Below are positions 24,429 to 31,498 of a DNA stretch of 31,498 nucleotides, piece after piece. Numbering within the stretch: position 1 is the first letter of the stretch; each line of letters opens with the position of its first letter. The DNA lies in the NCBI GenBank assembly GCA_937923365.1, contig CALAIJ010000093.1, positions 1-31,498 of the forward strand. Reading direction: 5' to 3'. Source of the stretch: an uncultured Sulfitobacter sp. (GTDB lineage Bacteria; Pseudomonadota; Alphaproteobacteria; Rhodobacterales; Rhodobacteraceae). Made by a program: the position numbers and the translations under genes. The notes below the pieces were generated by a model. It ran no database searches and was not told where the DNA came from. It saw only the letters and a program-made list of their open reading frames with translations.

Positions 24429-26033
24429 TTACTCGGCCGGAACGGTCATTTGGGAAATGGGCTGATGGACGATGGCGTGACCGCGAATGGTCTTCCACAT
24501 ATTCCAGACCATGATGCAGGCCCCGCCAAGATAGAGAACACCCCCCAGACCCCGCACCACGTACATCGGAAACTTGGCACTGACGGTGTCGGCAAAGCTG
24601 TTGACGAGGAAGCCCTGGTCATCGACTTCGCGCCACATCAGGCCTTCCATGATGCCGCTGACCCACATCGACGCGGCGTATAGAACGATCCCGATCATCG
24701 CGAGCCAGAAGTGCCAGTTCATCGCAGCAGTGGAATACATCGCGCCACGGTTCCACAGGCGGGGCGTCAGGAAGTAGATCATCGCGAAAATGATCATGCC
24801 GTTCCACCCAAGCGCGCCGGAGTGCACATGCCCCACGGTCCAGTCGGTATAATGCGACAGGCTGTTGACCGCACGGATCGACATCATCGGACCCTCAAAG
24901 GTGGACATGCCGTAAAAGGCGAGGGACGCCACAAGGAAACGGATGATCGGATCAGTGCGGATTTTGTCCCAGGCACCGTTCAACGTCATGAGGCCATTCA
25001 TCATGCCCGCCCAACTTGGCATCCACAGGATGATCGAGAACACCATGCCCAGCGTCGACGCCCAGTCGGGCAGCGCCGTGTAATGCAAGTGGTGGGGGCC
25101 CGCCCAGATGTAGAGAAATATCAGCGCCCAGAAGTGCACGATGGACAGTTTGTAGCTGTACACAGGCCGGTTCGCCTGTTTGGGCACGTAGTAGTACATC
25201 ATGCCCAGAAAGCCTGCTGTCAGGAAGAACCCGACCGCATTATGCCCGTACCACCATTGGGTCATCGCATCCTGAACGCCCGAGAAAAGCTGTACGGACT
25301 TACTGCCCCAGATACTGACAGGCACCGCCAGATTGTTGACGATATGCAGCATGGCCACGGTGACGATGAACGCCAGAAAGAACCAGTTGGCGACGTAGAT
25401 GTGGCGCTCTTTCCGGTTGATGATCGTGCCCAGAAAGATAACGAGATACGCCACCCAGACGAGCGTCAGCCAGATGTCGACATACCATTCAGGCTCTGCA
25501 TATTCCTTGGACTGCGTGGCCCCCAGCAAATAGCCTGTCGCGGCCAGAACGATGAACAGCTGGTACCCCCAGAACACGAACCAGACGAGGCCCCCTCCGA
25601 ACAGGCGCGTGCGGCTGGTGCGTTGCACGATGTAGATGGACGACGCGATAAGCGCGTTGCCACCAAACGCAAAGATCACCGCAGATGTATGCAGCGGACG
25701 AAGCCTGCCAAAATTCCCGTAAGGCTGCGCCCAGTCGAAATTCAATGCGGGAAACGCCAGTTGAAAAGCGATCAAGACACCAACCGCCAATCCGGCAATG
25801 CCCCAAAATGCGGTCGCGATCACGCCAGCCCTGACCGGCCCATCGTTGTAATCAGTTGCGACTATGGCCGTCTTGGGTTCATCAACGCGGCGCAGTACGT
25901 GAATAAAAAGGCCTGCCGCAACGACCAGCACAATGAACCCATGGACGCGAAACGCGATATCCAGCCCTTGGTCCGATGCATAGGCCGCGATCAAAGTGAT
26001 CAGGCCAAGTGCTACAAGCTTTACTACATCCAT
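24429..26033 (-). CDS. ccoN: CcoN, catalytic subunit of cbb3-type cytochrome c oxidase
   Basis: A 534-residue polytopic haem-copper oxidase subunit. The low-spin haem and active-site ligands are all present: H115 ([10 protein letters not shown]), H264 (WWYGHN), H314 and H315 (GPHHLHY), H402 and H404 (GHVHSG). Y308 lies 44 residues after H264 and six before H314, the spacing of the crosslinked Tyr in the crystallised Pseudomonas stutzeri enzyme. It reduces oxygen to water with high affinity while pumping protons. GAGGGA lies nine bases before the ATG at 26033. It is first in ccoNOQP, with an FNR box in the 108-bp gap before it. Confidence 0.98.
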   Translation of the reverse strand: MDVVKLVALGLITLIAAYASDQGLDIAFRVHGFIVLVVAAGLFIHVLRRVDEPKTAIVATDYNDGPVRAGVIATAFWGIAGLAVGVLIAFQLAFPALNFDWAQPYGNFGRLRPLHTSAVIFAFGGNALIASSIYIVQRTSRTRLFGGGLVWFVFWGYQLFIVLAATGYLLGATQSKEYAEPEWYVDIWLTLVWVAYLVIFLGTIINRKERHIYVANWFFLAFIVTVAMLHIVNNLAVPVSIWGSKSVQLFSGVQDAMTQWWYGHNAVGFFLTAGFLGMMYYYVPKQANRPVYSYKLSIVHFWALIFLYIWAGPHHLHYTALPDWASTLGMVFSIILWMPSWAGMMNGLMTLNGAWDKIRTDPIIRFLVASLAFYGMSTFEGPMMSIRAVNSLSHYTDWTVGHVHSGALGWNGMIIFAMIYFLTPRLWNRGAMYSTAAMNWHFWLAMIGIVLYAASMWVSGIMEGLMWREVDDQGFLVNSFADTVSAKFPMYVVRGLGGVLYLGGACIMVWNMWKTIRGHAIVHQPISQMTVPAE

Positions 26034-26122
26034 CGTACGTGTCCCTCTTTCTGCGAATGCGGAAATCAGGCCACCCGACCCCGCATATCAGAATGAGTTA
26101 CGGCATGTGTTCGGATGTATCT

Positions 26123-26136
26123 TTGATCTAGGTCAA
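26123..26136 (-). promoter_or_regulatory. FNR box upstream of ccoNOQP
   Basis: TTGATCTAGGTCAA matches the FNR/FnrL consensus TTGAT-N4-ATCAA with one change and is centred 96 bp before the ccoN ATG. A class II start would fall near 26088, but the matching -10 (around TAACTC, 26095-26100) is weak. Activation of ccoN by FnrL under low oxygen is known in Rhodobacter. Confidence 0.8.
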
Positions 26137-26141
26137 GTTCG

Positions 26142-26870
26142 TCAGATGATCACACCACCATCCGCATCATCGCCTGTCGCTTCTTGCAAGGCGGCCAAAT
26201 TCAGAACCGTGAACTTCCGGCGATCACTGAATGTCAGGACGCCCTCTTTCTTCATGGAGGACAGCTGACGGCTGACGGTCTCCAACGTGAGGCCGAGGAA
26301 ATTCGCAATCTCCTCGCGGGTCAGAGGCAAGGTATGTGCCTGACCAGTATGAACGGGCACAGTATCGCGCCGGACAACCATTTCGATGAAAGTTGCGATT
26401 TTCTCGCGTGCGGTCTTCCTGCCCAACAGGACCATCCACTCGCGCGCGGCATTCAATTCGTCCAACGCCATTTCCATCACGCGTTGCGAGATATGGGGCA
26501 CGTCAGTGACCAGCGTTTCAAATTGTTTGCGCTGGAAACGGCACAGAGTGACTTCGGTTACAGCTGTGACATCAAAATCAACCGTTTCGCGCCCCGGTCG
26601 GCCAATAAAGTCTGACGGCAGCAACAGCCCGACGACCTGTGTGCGGCCATCTTCCAGCGTGCGCGACAAGGAGGCGATCCCCGCCACAACAGAAGAGATG
26701 TGATGCATATCATCACCGCGCCATATGATCGGCTCCCCTTGGGCGAAAGTCTTATACGACTTCATGCCTTCCAACACTGAAAGCTCGTCTTCGTCGCAGC
26801 GCGCACACACCGCCCGATGGCGGATCGGGCACTTTGCGCACCCATCACGTTCGTTAAATACAAAGTTCAT
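26142..26870 (-). CDS. fnrL: FnrL, oxygen-sensing CRP/FNR-family regulator
   Basis: The 242-residue protein has an N-terminal cluster C11, C14, C22 and C25 (CAKCPIRHRAVCARC) plus a central C110 (TEVTLCRF), the set needed for an oxygen-labile [4Fe-4S] cluster. A cyclic-nucleotide-type beta-roll follows, then a dimer helix and a helix-turn-helix (LTREEIANFLGLTLETVSRQ) whose recognition residues E197, S200 and R201 read TTGAT half sites. All three FNR boxes in this window suit this protein. It lies between ccoNOQP and hemN as in Rhodobacter. There is no clear ribosome-binding site before the ATG at 26870, and an FNR box begins only six bases upstream. Confidence 0.96.
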   Translation of the reverse strand: MNFVFNERDGCAKCPIRHRAVCARCDEDELSVLEGMKSYKTFAQGEPIIWRGDDMHHISSVVAGIASLSRTLEDGRTQVVGLLLPSDFIGRPGRETVDFDVTAVTEVTLCRFQRKQFETLVTDVPHISQRVMEMALDELNAAREWMVLLGRKTAREKIATFIEMVVRRDTVPVHTGQAHTLPLTREEIANFLGLTLETVSRQLSSMKKEGVLTFSDRRKFTVLNLAALQEATGDDADGGVII

Positions 26871-26875
26871 TGAGT

Positions 26876-26917
26876 TTGATCTGGGTCAATGTTGTTGGCT
26901 ACGTCCATCACCATAGT
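26876..26917. promoter_or_regulatory. Shared FNR box between fnrL and hemN, with hemN -10
   Basis: TTGATCTGGGTCAA (26876-26889) is a near-perfect FNR site (TTGAT-N4-GTCAA). Towards hemN, a class II start would be near 26924, with CATAGT at 26912-26917 as a well-placed -10 (4/6). Towards fnrL the site ends six bases before the ATG, where bound protein would hinder and not help transcription. Confidence 0.8.
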
Positions 26918-26924
26918 GGCGGTC

Positions 26925-28280
26925 ATGGATCACACAAGCACTCTTCAAAAATATGGTCTCTTTGACGCGAAAGTACCGCGTTATACGAGTTACCCGCCCG
27001 CAAACCGTTTTGCACAGGACGTAGGGGCCCGATTTCAACGGGATTGGCTGGCAAAGGTCGATCCTGACGACGCGATCTCGGTCTATGTGCATATCCCCTT
27101 CTGCCGCCGCCTCTGCTGGTTCTGCGCCTGCCGTACGCAAGGCACCAAGACCCTCAGCCCGGTTGAGGCCTACATGGATGTTCTCATGCTTGAGGTCGCG
27201 GCCTATCACGCGGCATTGCCCGACGGCATCAGACTGCGGCGGCTCCATCTTGGTGGCGGGACACCGACGCTGCTGAGCGCTGACTTGATGCAGCGCTTCC
27301 TTGACCAGATTTTCGCACTTTTCGATGTCACAAAAGATTTCGAATTTTCGGTTGAAATCGATCCCACGGAGGCACAGCCGGATGTTCTGGACGTGTTGGC
27401 GAAGCGCCGGATGACCCGCGCCAGCGTTGGGGTGCAAGACTTTGCGCCGCGCGTGCAACGCACCATCGGGCGGGAGCAGAGCTTTGAGCAAACCCAAGAC
27501 GTGATCGAAACACTGCGCCACAATGGCGTCAAAAGCCTGAATGTCGATCTGCTTTACGGACTTCCCTTTCAGACGGCGATAAGCATTGGGGATACTCTTG
27601 ACCAGATCGCGTCCCTTCGTCCCGACCGGATTGCCTTATACGGATACGCCCATGTCCCGCATGTATCGAAGCGACAAGTGATGATACCGGACACCGAATT
27701 GCCCAATGCGCAAGCACGCTACGGTCTTGCACGCCTTGCCAAAGATCTGCTGACGACGATGGGGTACGAGGCCATCGGCATCGACCACTTTGCCCTGCCA
27801 TCCGACAGTCTGACGGCCAAAGCGAAGGCCGGGACATTGATCCGGAACTTCCAGGGCTACACAGACGACCCCTGCGAGACGCTTGTCGGGATCGGTGCTT
27901 CGGCCATCTCCAGGTTTCCTGAAGGCTATGTGCAAAATGCAGTGTCCACTTCAGCCTATAGCGAGCGGGTCAGGGCGCGCGGGCTTGCCGGCCACAAGGG
28001 CATCTCCCTGACAGAAGAAGATCGCTTTACCGGCGCTCTCATAAACGATGTGATGTGTCATGGCGTGATCCACAAAGACGCCTTGGCAAGGGCATTTCCA
28101 GACTTCACCAACCTCTTACAACAGCGGATCGAGGCCCTGACAGAGCGGTTTTGCGAGCTGGTTGTCGACACGCCCGAGCGTTTGACAGTGCGCCCCGAAT
28201 TCCTCGCTGCAACACGGCTGATCGCGGCCGCCCTTGATCAATACAGTGCTGAGGACCACCTACATAGCCTTGCTGTGTAA
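26925..28280 (+). CDS. hemN: HemN, oxygen-independent coproporphyrinogen III dehydrogenase
   Basis: A 451-residue radical-SAM enzyme that converts coproporphyrinogen III to protoporphyrinogen IX without oxygen. VPRYTSYPPANRF (17-29) is the HemN N-terminal signature. C60, C64 and C67 (CRRLCWFCAC) hold the [4Fe-4S] cluster, with C69 completing the CxxxCxxCxC pattern. GGGTPTLL is the SAM-binding glycine motif. The ATG at 26925 gives the usual family start (MDHTSTLQKYGLFDAKVPRY); an ATG at 26889 would add twelve residues and lie across the FNR box. It supplies haem when the cbb3 oxidase is made under low oxygen. Confidence 0.96.
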   Translation: MDHTSTLQKYGLFDAKVPRYTSYPPANRFAQDVGARFQRDWLAKVDPDDAISVYVHIPFCRRLCWFCACRTQGTKTLSPVEAYMDVLMLEVAAYHAALPDGIRLRRLHLGGGTPTLLSADLMQRFLDQIFALFDVTKDFEFSVEIDPTEAQPDVLDVLAKRRMTRASVGVQDFAPRVQRTIGREQSFEQTQDVIETLRHNGVKSLNVDLLYGLPFQTAISIGDTLDQIASLRPDRIALYGYAHVPHVSKRQVMIPDTELPNAQARYGLARLAKDLLTTMGYEAIGIDHFALPSDSLTAKAKAGTLIRNFQGYTDDPCETLVGIGASAISRFPEGYVQNAVSTSAYSERVRARGLAGHKGISLTEEDRFTGALINDVMCHGVIHKDALARAFPDFTNLLQQRIEALTERFCELVVDTPERLTVRPEFLAATRLIAAALDQYSAEDHLHSLAV

Positions 28281-28412
28281 GCTGCCGTTGCGGTTGATCA
28301 CGATGCTCATTGTGCTGATACCCGACCGCTCAGCTACCTCTTTGACCGCGCTCTCCGTACAACAAGCTGTGCTGCAGCATCCTGCCTGAACGCATCCGTG
28401 AACTGAATTCCC
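28281..28412 (-). pseudogene. Decayed IS3-type orfA (transposase) fragment
   Basis: Read on the minus strand, this stretch gives FTDAFRQDAAAQLV followed by VKEVAERSGISTMSIV, which matches the N-terminal helix-turn-helix of IS3/IS911 OrfA proteins (FTDEFRxDAVxxV...VREVAERLGVSTKSL). A stop codon lies just upstream of the match and the rest of the element is missing. It begins directly after the hemN stop codon. Confidence 0.6.
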
Positions 28413-28620
28413 TACTGCATAGCCGTCGTTGCCTTGTTCCCAAAAAGCCAGGCACAGCGGCTGCGCATCTTAGTGGCAGGCTCCTCCGATCTGCGGCCTT
28501 CTTTCGCTGTATCTGGCAGGGCGCAGTCCGCCCTTTAACAGCAAGGCGGCAGCGGAACGCTTGCCGAAATGGCTGATTTCGTGTTCCAACTGGGGTCATA
28601 GTTGAATTCTTTCTTGAACA
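28413..28620. other. Gene-free stretch between IS remnant and sulfotransferase
   Basis: No frame here resembles a known protein. A short CCGCC/GGCGG hairpin (28530-28551) is present. It may be further decayed insertion-element sequence, but I could not identify ends or target duplications. Confidence 0.35.
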
Positions 28621-29520
28621 ATGGACCCAGCCATGGCGCAACCAAGTCGAACCTTCCATTTCATCTCGGGACTGCCGCGTGCAGGCTCTACGCTGATGGC
28701 TGCCCTGCTGCGCCAGAACCCACGGTTCAGTGCGGGCATGTCGAGCCCGGTTGCAGGGCTTTTCGAAGGGGTGATCGGTCAGGTTTCAGCGGGCTCTGAG
28801 ATTTCCTCCATGGTCAGCCCAGAGCAGCGCGCGCGCCTTTTGCGAGGCATCTTTGACAGCTACTATGCGGACAACACCCACGACGTGCTCTTTGACACGA
28901 ACCGGGCGTGGACGGCGAACCTGCCTGCCCTGATGCACCTCTTCCCGGAGGCCAAGGTGATCTGCTGCGTGCGCAACGTGGCTTGGGTGATGGACAGCCT
29001 TGAGCGCCAGTTCCGCGACAACGCCTTTGAGAACACACGGCTTTTCAACAACCCTTCAGAGCGCGCCACAGTCTACACCCGGGTAGAGGCGCTGGCCAAT
29101 GCGAACCGTTTGGTGGGCTTTGCGTGGCATGCCCTGCGCGAAGCGGTCTATTCAGAGTTTGCCGACCGGCTGATCCTGATTGACTATGACATTCTGGTGG
29201 CCCGCCCCGGCGACGTGATGAAACTGCTCTATGAGTTTCTGGGCGAAGACCCATTTGAGCATAGTTTTGAGGACGTGGAATACGATGAGCCGACCTTTGA
29301 CGCGCAATTGGGCCTCGATGGCCTGCACCGTGTCCACAAAAAGGTGGAGCCCCGCCCGCGCAAAACCGTACTGCCGCCGGATTTGTTCGAAAAATACGCG
29401 AACATCTCGTTCTGGCAGTCGATGCAAGGCAGTGCGGCCTATCAGATTACGGTGCAGGCACCCTCTGGGGTTGCGCCGAGCGAAACAATGCCCGCGCCCA
29501 CCCAAAAGCTAGACACCTAA
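28621..29520 (+). CDS. PAPS-dependent sulfotransferase family protein
   Basis: The 299-residue protein has a 5'-phosphosulfate loop FISGLPRAGSTLMAALL (14-30) and a 3'-phosphate-binding segment VICCVRNVAWVMDSLERQ (103-120 in the same numbering), with the expected Arg and Ser. Sulfotransferases move sulfate from PAPS to a hydroxyl or amine; the acceptor cannot be read from sequence. The start may be the ATG at 28621 or the ATG at 28633 (MAQPSRTF); neither has a clear ribosome-binding site. It is 296 bp upstream of a large beta-helix protein on the same strand, so modification of a surface polymer or protein is possible but unproven. Confidence 0.85.
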   Translation: MDPAMAQPSRTFHFISGLPRAGSTLMAALLRQNPRFSAGMSSPVAGLFEGVIGQVSAGSEISSMVSPEQRARLLRGIFDSYYADNTHDVLFDTNRAWTANLPALMHLFPEAKVICCVRNVAWVMDSLERQFRDNAFENTRLFNNPSERATVYTRVEALANANRLVGFAWHALREAVYSEFADRLILIDYDILVARPGDVMKLLYEFLGEDPFEHSFEDVEYDEPTFDAQLGLDGLHRVHKKVEPRPRKTVLPPDLFEKYANISFWQSMQGSAAYQITVQAPSGVAPSETMPAPTQKLDT

Positions 29521-29547
29521 GATCGCGCGAAAAGCTTGCATTTACTG

Positions 29548-29568
29548 GAAAATTAACGTCTAATTTTC
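29548..29568. repeat. AT-rich 8-bp inverted repeat after the sulfotransferase
   Basis: GAAAATTA (29548-29555) and TAATTTTC (29561-29568) form a perfect stem with a 5-base loop, 28 bp after the sulfotransferase stop. It is too AT-rich for a strong intrinsic terminator, although TTTTC follows in the plus direction. A regulator-binding palindrome for the next gene is the alternative. Confidence 0.4.
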
Positions 29569-29816
29569 GAAATTTGTGATGGCCGATGGGGCCTGAGGGG
29601 ATTGAGAAGCTGCGCGACACGACACTTGGAAGGGCCAGTGCTATTGCGCGCAGGCCTGATCTGTAGCCGCTGCACAGCCCGGCAATCCACCGCAGAGCGA
29701 AATCGCACTGGGCACAGATCGCGCATATTGGCGCGTGATAGCTGTGGCGGCCTTTTGGACATCAACCTGAGTTTATGCACCTGAGCTAAGCAGCCCGGGA
29801 TTTGAGGAGACGGCCC
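29569..29816. other. Leader region of the beta-helix gene
   Basis: There is no convincing gene in this gap. It holds an imperfect palindrome (ATCGCGC...GCGCGTGAT, about 29719-29740) and a strong ribosome-binding site GAGGAGA (29804-29810) six bases before the next ATG. I could not settle on a promoter. Confidence 0.4.
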
Positions 29817-31498
29817 ATGGCGACGATTTATGTAAATACTACAATTGATGAGCAGGACGGCAGCGTCTTTGACGGCGACACCTCGCTGCGCGACGCGCTG
29901 GCGGTGGCGGCTGCAGGCGATGTGATCAAGTTCGCCGATGGCCTGTTTACCGCCAACAAATACCCGCTGAACAACTCTGTCATCATCCTGACCCTGGGCG
30001 AATTGATCCTAAGCCAGGACATCACCATCGACGGCGATGTGAACGGGGATGGCATCGCGGATGTGACGATTGACGGCGGCGGCGCAGACGGGATTTTCCG
30101 CGTGGACAATGCGGGTACGGATGTAACCCTCAACGGTCTGACACTACGAAACGGGTACGATGCGAACGATGGCGGCGCGGTTGACGTCCGCAACGCCAAT
30201 GCCACCCTAACCATCGGCAATTCGAACTTTGTGAGCAACACTGCGAGCTCCGGTGGCGCAATACACACGGATGGCGCGCTGACAATCGCGAACTCCTACT
30301 TTGCCAACAACAACGGATATCTTGGCGGGGCGGTTAACGGGGGATCCTCCTCAACAACCATCGTAAACTCGACCTTCACGCAGAACGCAGGTGGCTATGG
30401 CGGTGCAATCTACACGGCTGGTGGCACGCTTGATCTGATAAATTCGACGATCACCGGCAATCACGCCAGCATTTACGGGGGCGGCATCTTTGGCGGCACG
30501 ACAAACGTCTCAAATTCCATTGTGTTTGGTAATAGCACGAGTACGGGCGGCGCGGACATGGCGTTCAACACGCTGAATTCCAGCGGCAACAACATTTTCG
30601 GCACCGGCGTGACTGGCACTGGCGGCGACCAAATCCTGTCGGTGTTTGATCTGCCAAACGTCTTTGCAAGCGTTGGGCCTGTCACAGTGGGTGGCGCGAC
30701 CTTTGACGCAGGTCTGGTCAGCAACACCAAAGGTATCACGCCCACGGTCGGTATCGCCGAAGGTGGATTGGCCGAGGATGCGGGCACCAATGCCGACATC
30801 CCGTCCGAGGCCGACCTTGGCTTTGATCTGGACGGCGACGGCACGGTTGAGACCGGCCCGCTGGAGCGTGACGGCTCTGGCTACACCCGGATTGTGGGCG
30901 GAACCGTCGATATCGGCGCAAGTGAGAATTATGGCCGGACTTGGGTTGTGGATGTCACCAATGATATTGACGATGGCGACCTGAGCACCGGCAACCTCAG
31001 CTTCCGCGAAGCGGTAACTTACGCGCAAGCTGGCGACACGGTGCTTTTCGACAGCACTGTCTTTACCGCGGATGATGACGAACGCACAAACACATCGATC
31101 TTCCTCACCAATGGGACAATATTCCTGTTGGGCGATGACGACGTCACCATTAACGGTGATGTGAACGGCGATGGCATTGCTGACGTGACACTGGATGGAT
31201 CAGGCAATGGGACTCGCATGCTTCAGACGCTTGATAACACCGCGTTGCACATCGAAAGCATGACACTTGCAAATGCGGATGTAACGGGCCAAAGCGGCGC
31301 TGTCATCGCAACAAGAGGCAACCTGACCGTTCTCAACTCGTCATTCCTGAACAATACATCCAGCGTCTATGGCGGCGCGATCCGCGCATACGCCGGCAGC
31401 ACGACGATCGCCAATTCGACCTTTGACGGGAATACGGCCGAACGTGGCGGCGCAATCAGGTCAACGGCTACCGACGTTCAAATCTTCAATTCGACGTT
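29817..31498 (+). CDS. Tandem parallel beta-helix (CSLREA / choice-of-anchor Q-like) protein, 3' end beyond window
   Basis: An open frame from an ATG with GAGGAGA six bases upstream runs to the right edge, at least 560 codons. It has CSLREA-type segments SLRDAL (23-28) and SFREAV (395-400), a DVNGDGIADVT calcium-loop-like phrase in both modules, then beta-helix rungs of the form GGAI...(T/V)I.NS.F..N. The first module closes with VDIGASE (around 365-370), the usual end of choice-of-anchor Q-type domains. There is no N-terminal signal peptide and no LEPR-XLL motif, so a C-terminal secretion signal (type I/RTX) beyond the window is likely. It is probably an extracellular or surface protein. Proteins of this kind in marine Rhodobacterales are often very large. 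Confidence 0.88.
   Translation, partial: MATIYVNTTIDEQDGSVFDGDTSLRDALAVAAAGDVIKFADGLFTANKYPLNNSVIILTLGELILSQDITIDGDVNGDGIADVTIDGGGADGIFRVDNAGTDVTLNGLTLRNGYDANDGGAVDVRNANATLTIGNSNFVSNTASSGGAIHTDGALTIANSYFANNNGYLGGAVNGGSSSTTIVNSTFTQNAGGYGGAIYTAGGTLDLINSTITGNHASIYGGGIFGGTTNVSNSIVFGNSTSTGGADMAFNTLNSSGNNIFGTGVTGTGGDQILSVFDLPNVFASVGPVTVGGATFDAGLVSNTKGITPTVGIAEGGLAEDAGTNADIPSEADLGFDLDGDGTVETGPLERDGSGYTRIVGGTVDIGASENYGRTWVVDVTNDIDDGDLSTGNLSFREAVTYAQAGDTVLFDSTVFTADDDERTNTSIFLTNGTIFLLGDDDVTINGDVNGDGIADVTLDGSGNGTRMLQTLDNTALHIESMTLANADVTGQSGAVIATRGNLTVLNSSFLNNTSSVYGGAIRAYAGSTTIANSTFDGNTAERGGAIRSTATDVQIFNST
29883..31498 (+). repeat. Tandem modules of about 373 residues in the beta-helix protein
   Basis: SLRDAL at residue 23 recurs as SFREAV at 395 (372 apart). 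The phrase D/N-GDVNGDGIADVT recurs with a spacing of about 374. The second module is cut by the window edge. Within each module, rungs of roughly 20-30 residues repeat. Confidence 0.7.

Noticed and set aside
24711..26096. Plus-strand open frame of 461 codons
   Set aside because: It is the complement of ccoN, whose ligands and membrane helices are all intact; the antisense product is Arg/His/Gln-rich with no recognisable domain.
26889..26924. Extended N-terminus for HemN
   Set aside because: The ATG at 26889 is part of the FNR box edge and upstream of the -10; family members begin near the ATG at 26925.
29602..29784. Possible 60-residue gene before the beta-helix protein
   Set aside because: There is no ribosome-binding site, the composition is unlike neighbouring proteins, and no motif is recognised.
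12425..31498. tRNA, rRNA or riboswitch genes
   Set aside because: No cloverleaf, rRNA core or known riboswitch pattern was seen in the gaps, which are mostly under 350 bp.

Overview
The window looks like chromosome from an alphaproteobacterium of the Rhodobacterales, probably the Roseobacter group. The grounds are the GC-rich coding style and the gene order ccoGHIS / ccoNOQP / fnrL / hemN, with FnrL-type binding sites, as known in Rhodobacter and its marine relatives. This is inferred from gene content; no phylogeny was run.

Layout. (1) Positions 1-12424, minus strand: the 5' part (more than 4,140 codons) of one giant repetitive protein that runs off the left edge. It starts with a variant of the LEPR-XLL motif (MEPRILLSADP). 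(2) 12522-18174, minus strand: three tightly packed genes directly upstream of the giant gene: a truncated SecA-like protein that has lost its Walker A site, a PqqD-like/M50 zinc protease/HlyD fusion, and a GAF-GAF/HlyD fusion. Together with (1) these look like a dedicated export and maturation system for the giant protein. It resembles neither a standard ABC type I system nor an autotransporter or two-partner system, and it is the most interesting part of the window. (3) 18399-26033, minus strand: ccoG-H-I-S (assembly and copper delivery) and ccoN-O-Q-P (structural genes) for the cbb3-type cytochrome c oxidase. (4) 26142-28280: fnrL (minus) and hemN (plus), transcribed divergently around a shared FNR box. 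(5) 28281-28620: gene-free stretch with a decayed IS3-type orfA fragment. (6) 28621-29520, plus: a sulfotransferase. (7) 29817 to the right edge, plus: the start of a second large secreted-type protein, a parallel beta-helix protein built from tandem modules of about 373 residues.

How the genes work together. Regions 3 and 4 form a microaerobic respiration regulon. FnrL senses oxygen through a [4Fe-4S] cluster, and perfect or near-perfect TTGAT-N4-GTCAA-type sites lie before ccoN, before ccoG and between fnrL and hemN. CcoNOQP is the oxidase, CcoGHIS matures its copper centre, and HemN supplies haem without oxygen. Regions 1 and 2 are a separate cell-surface programme: a giant Ala/Gly/Thr/Val-rich protein and three membrane or cytoplasmic partners that probably recognise, process and carry it across the envelope. 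The sulfotransferase and beta-helix protein form a further surface-related block whose link to region 1 is unknown.
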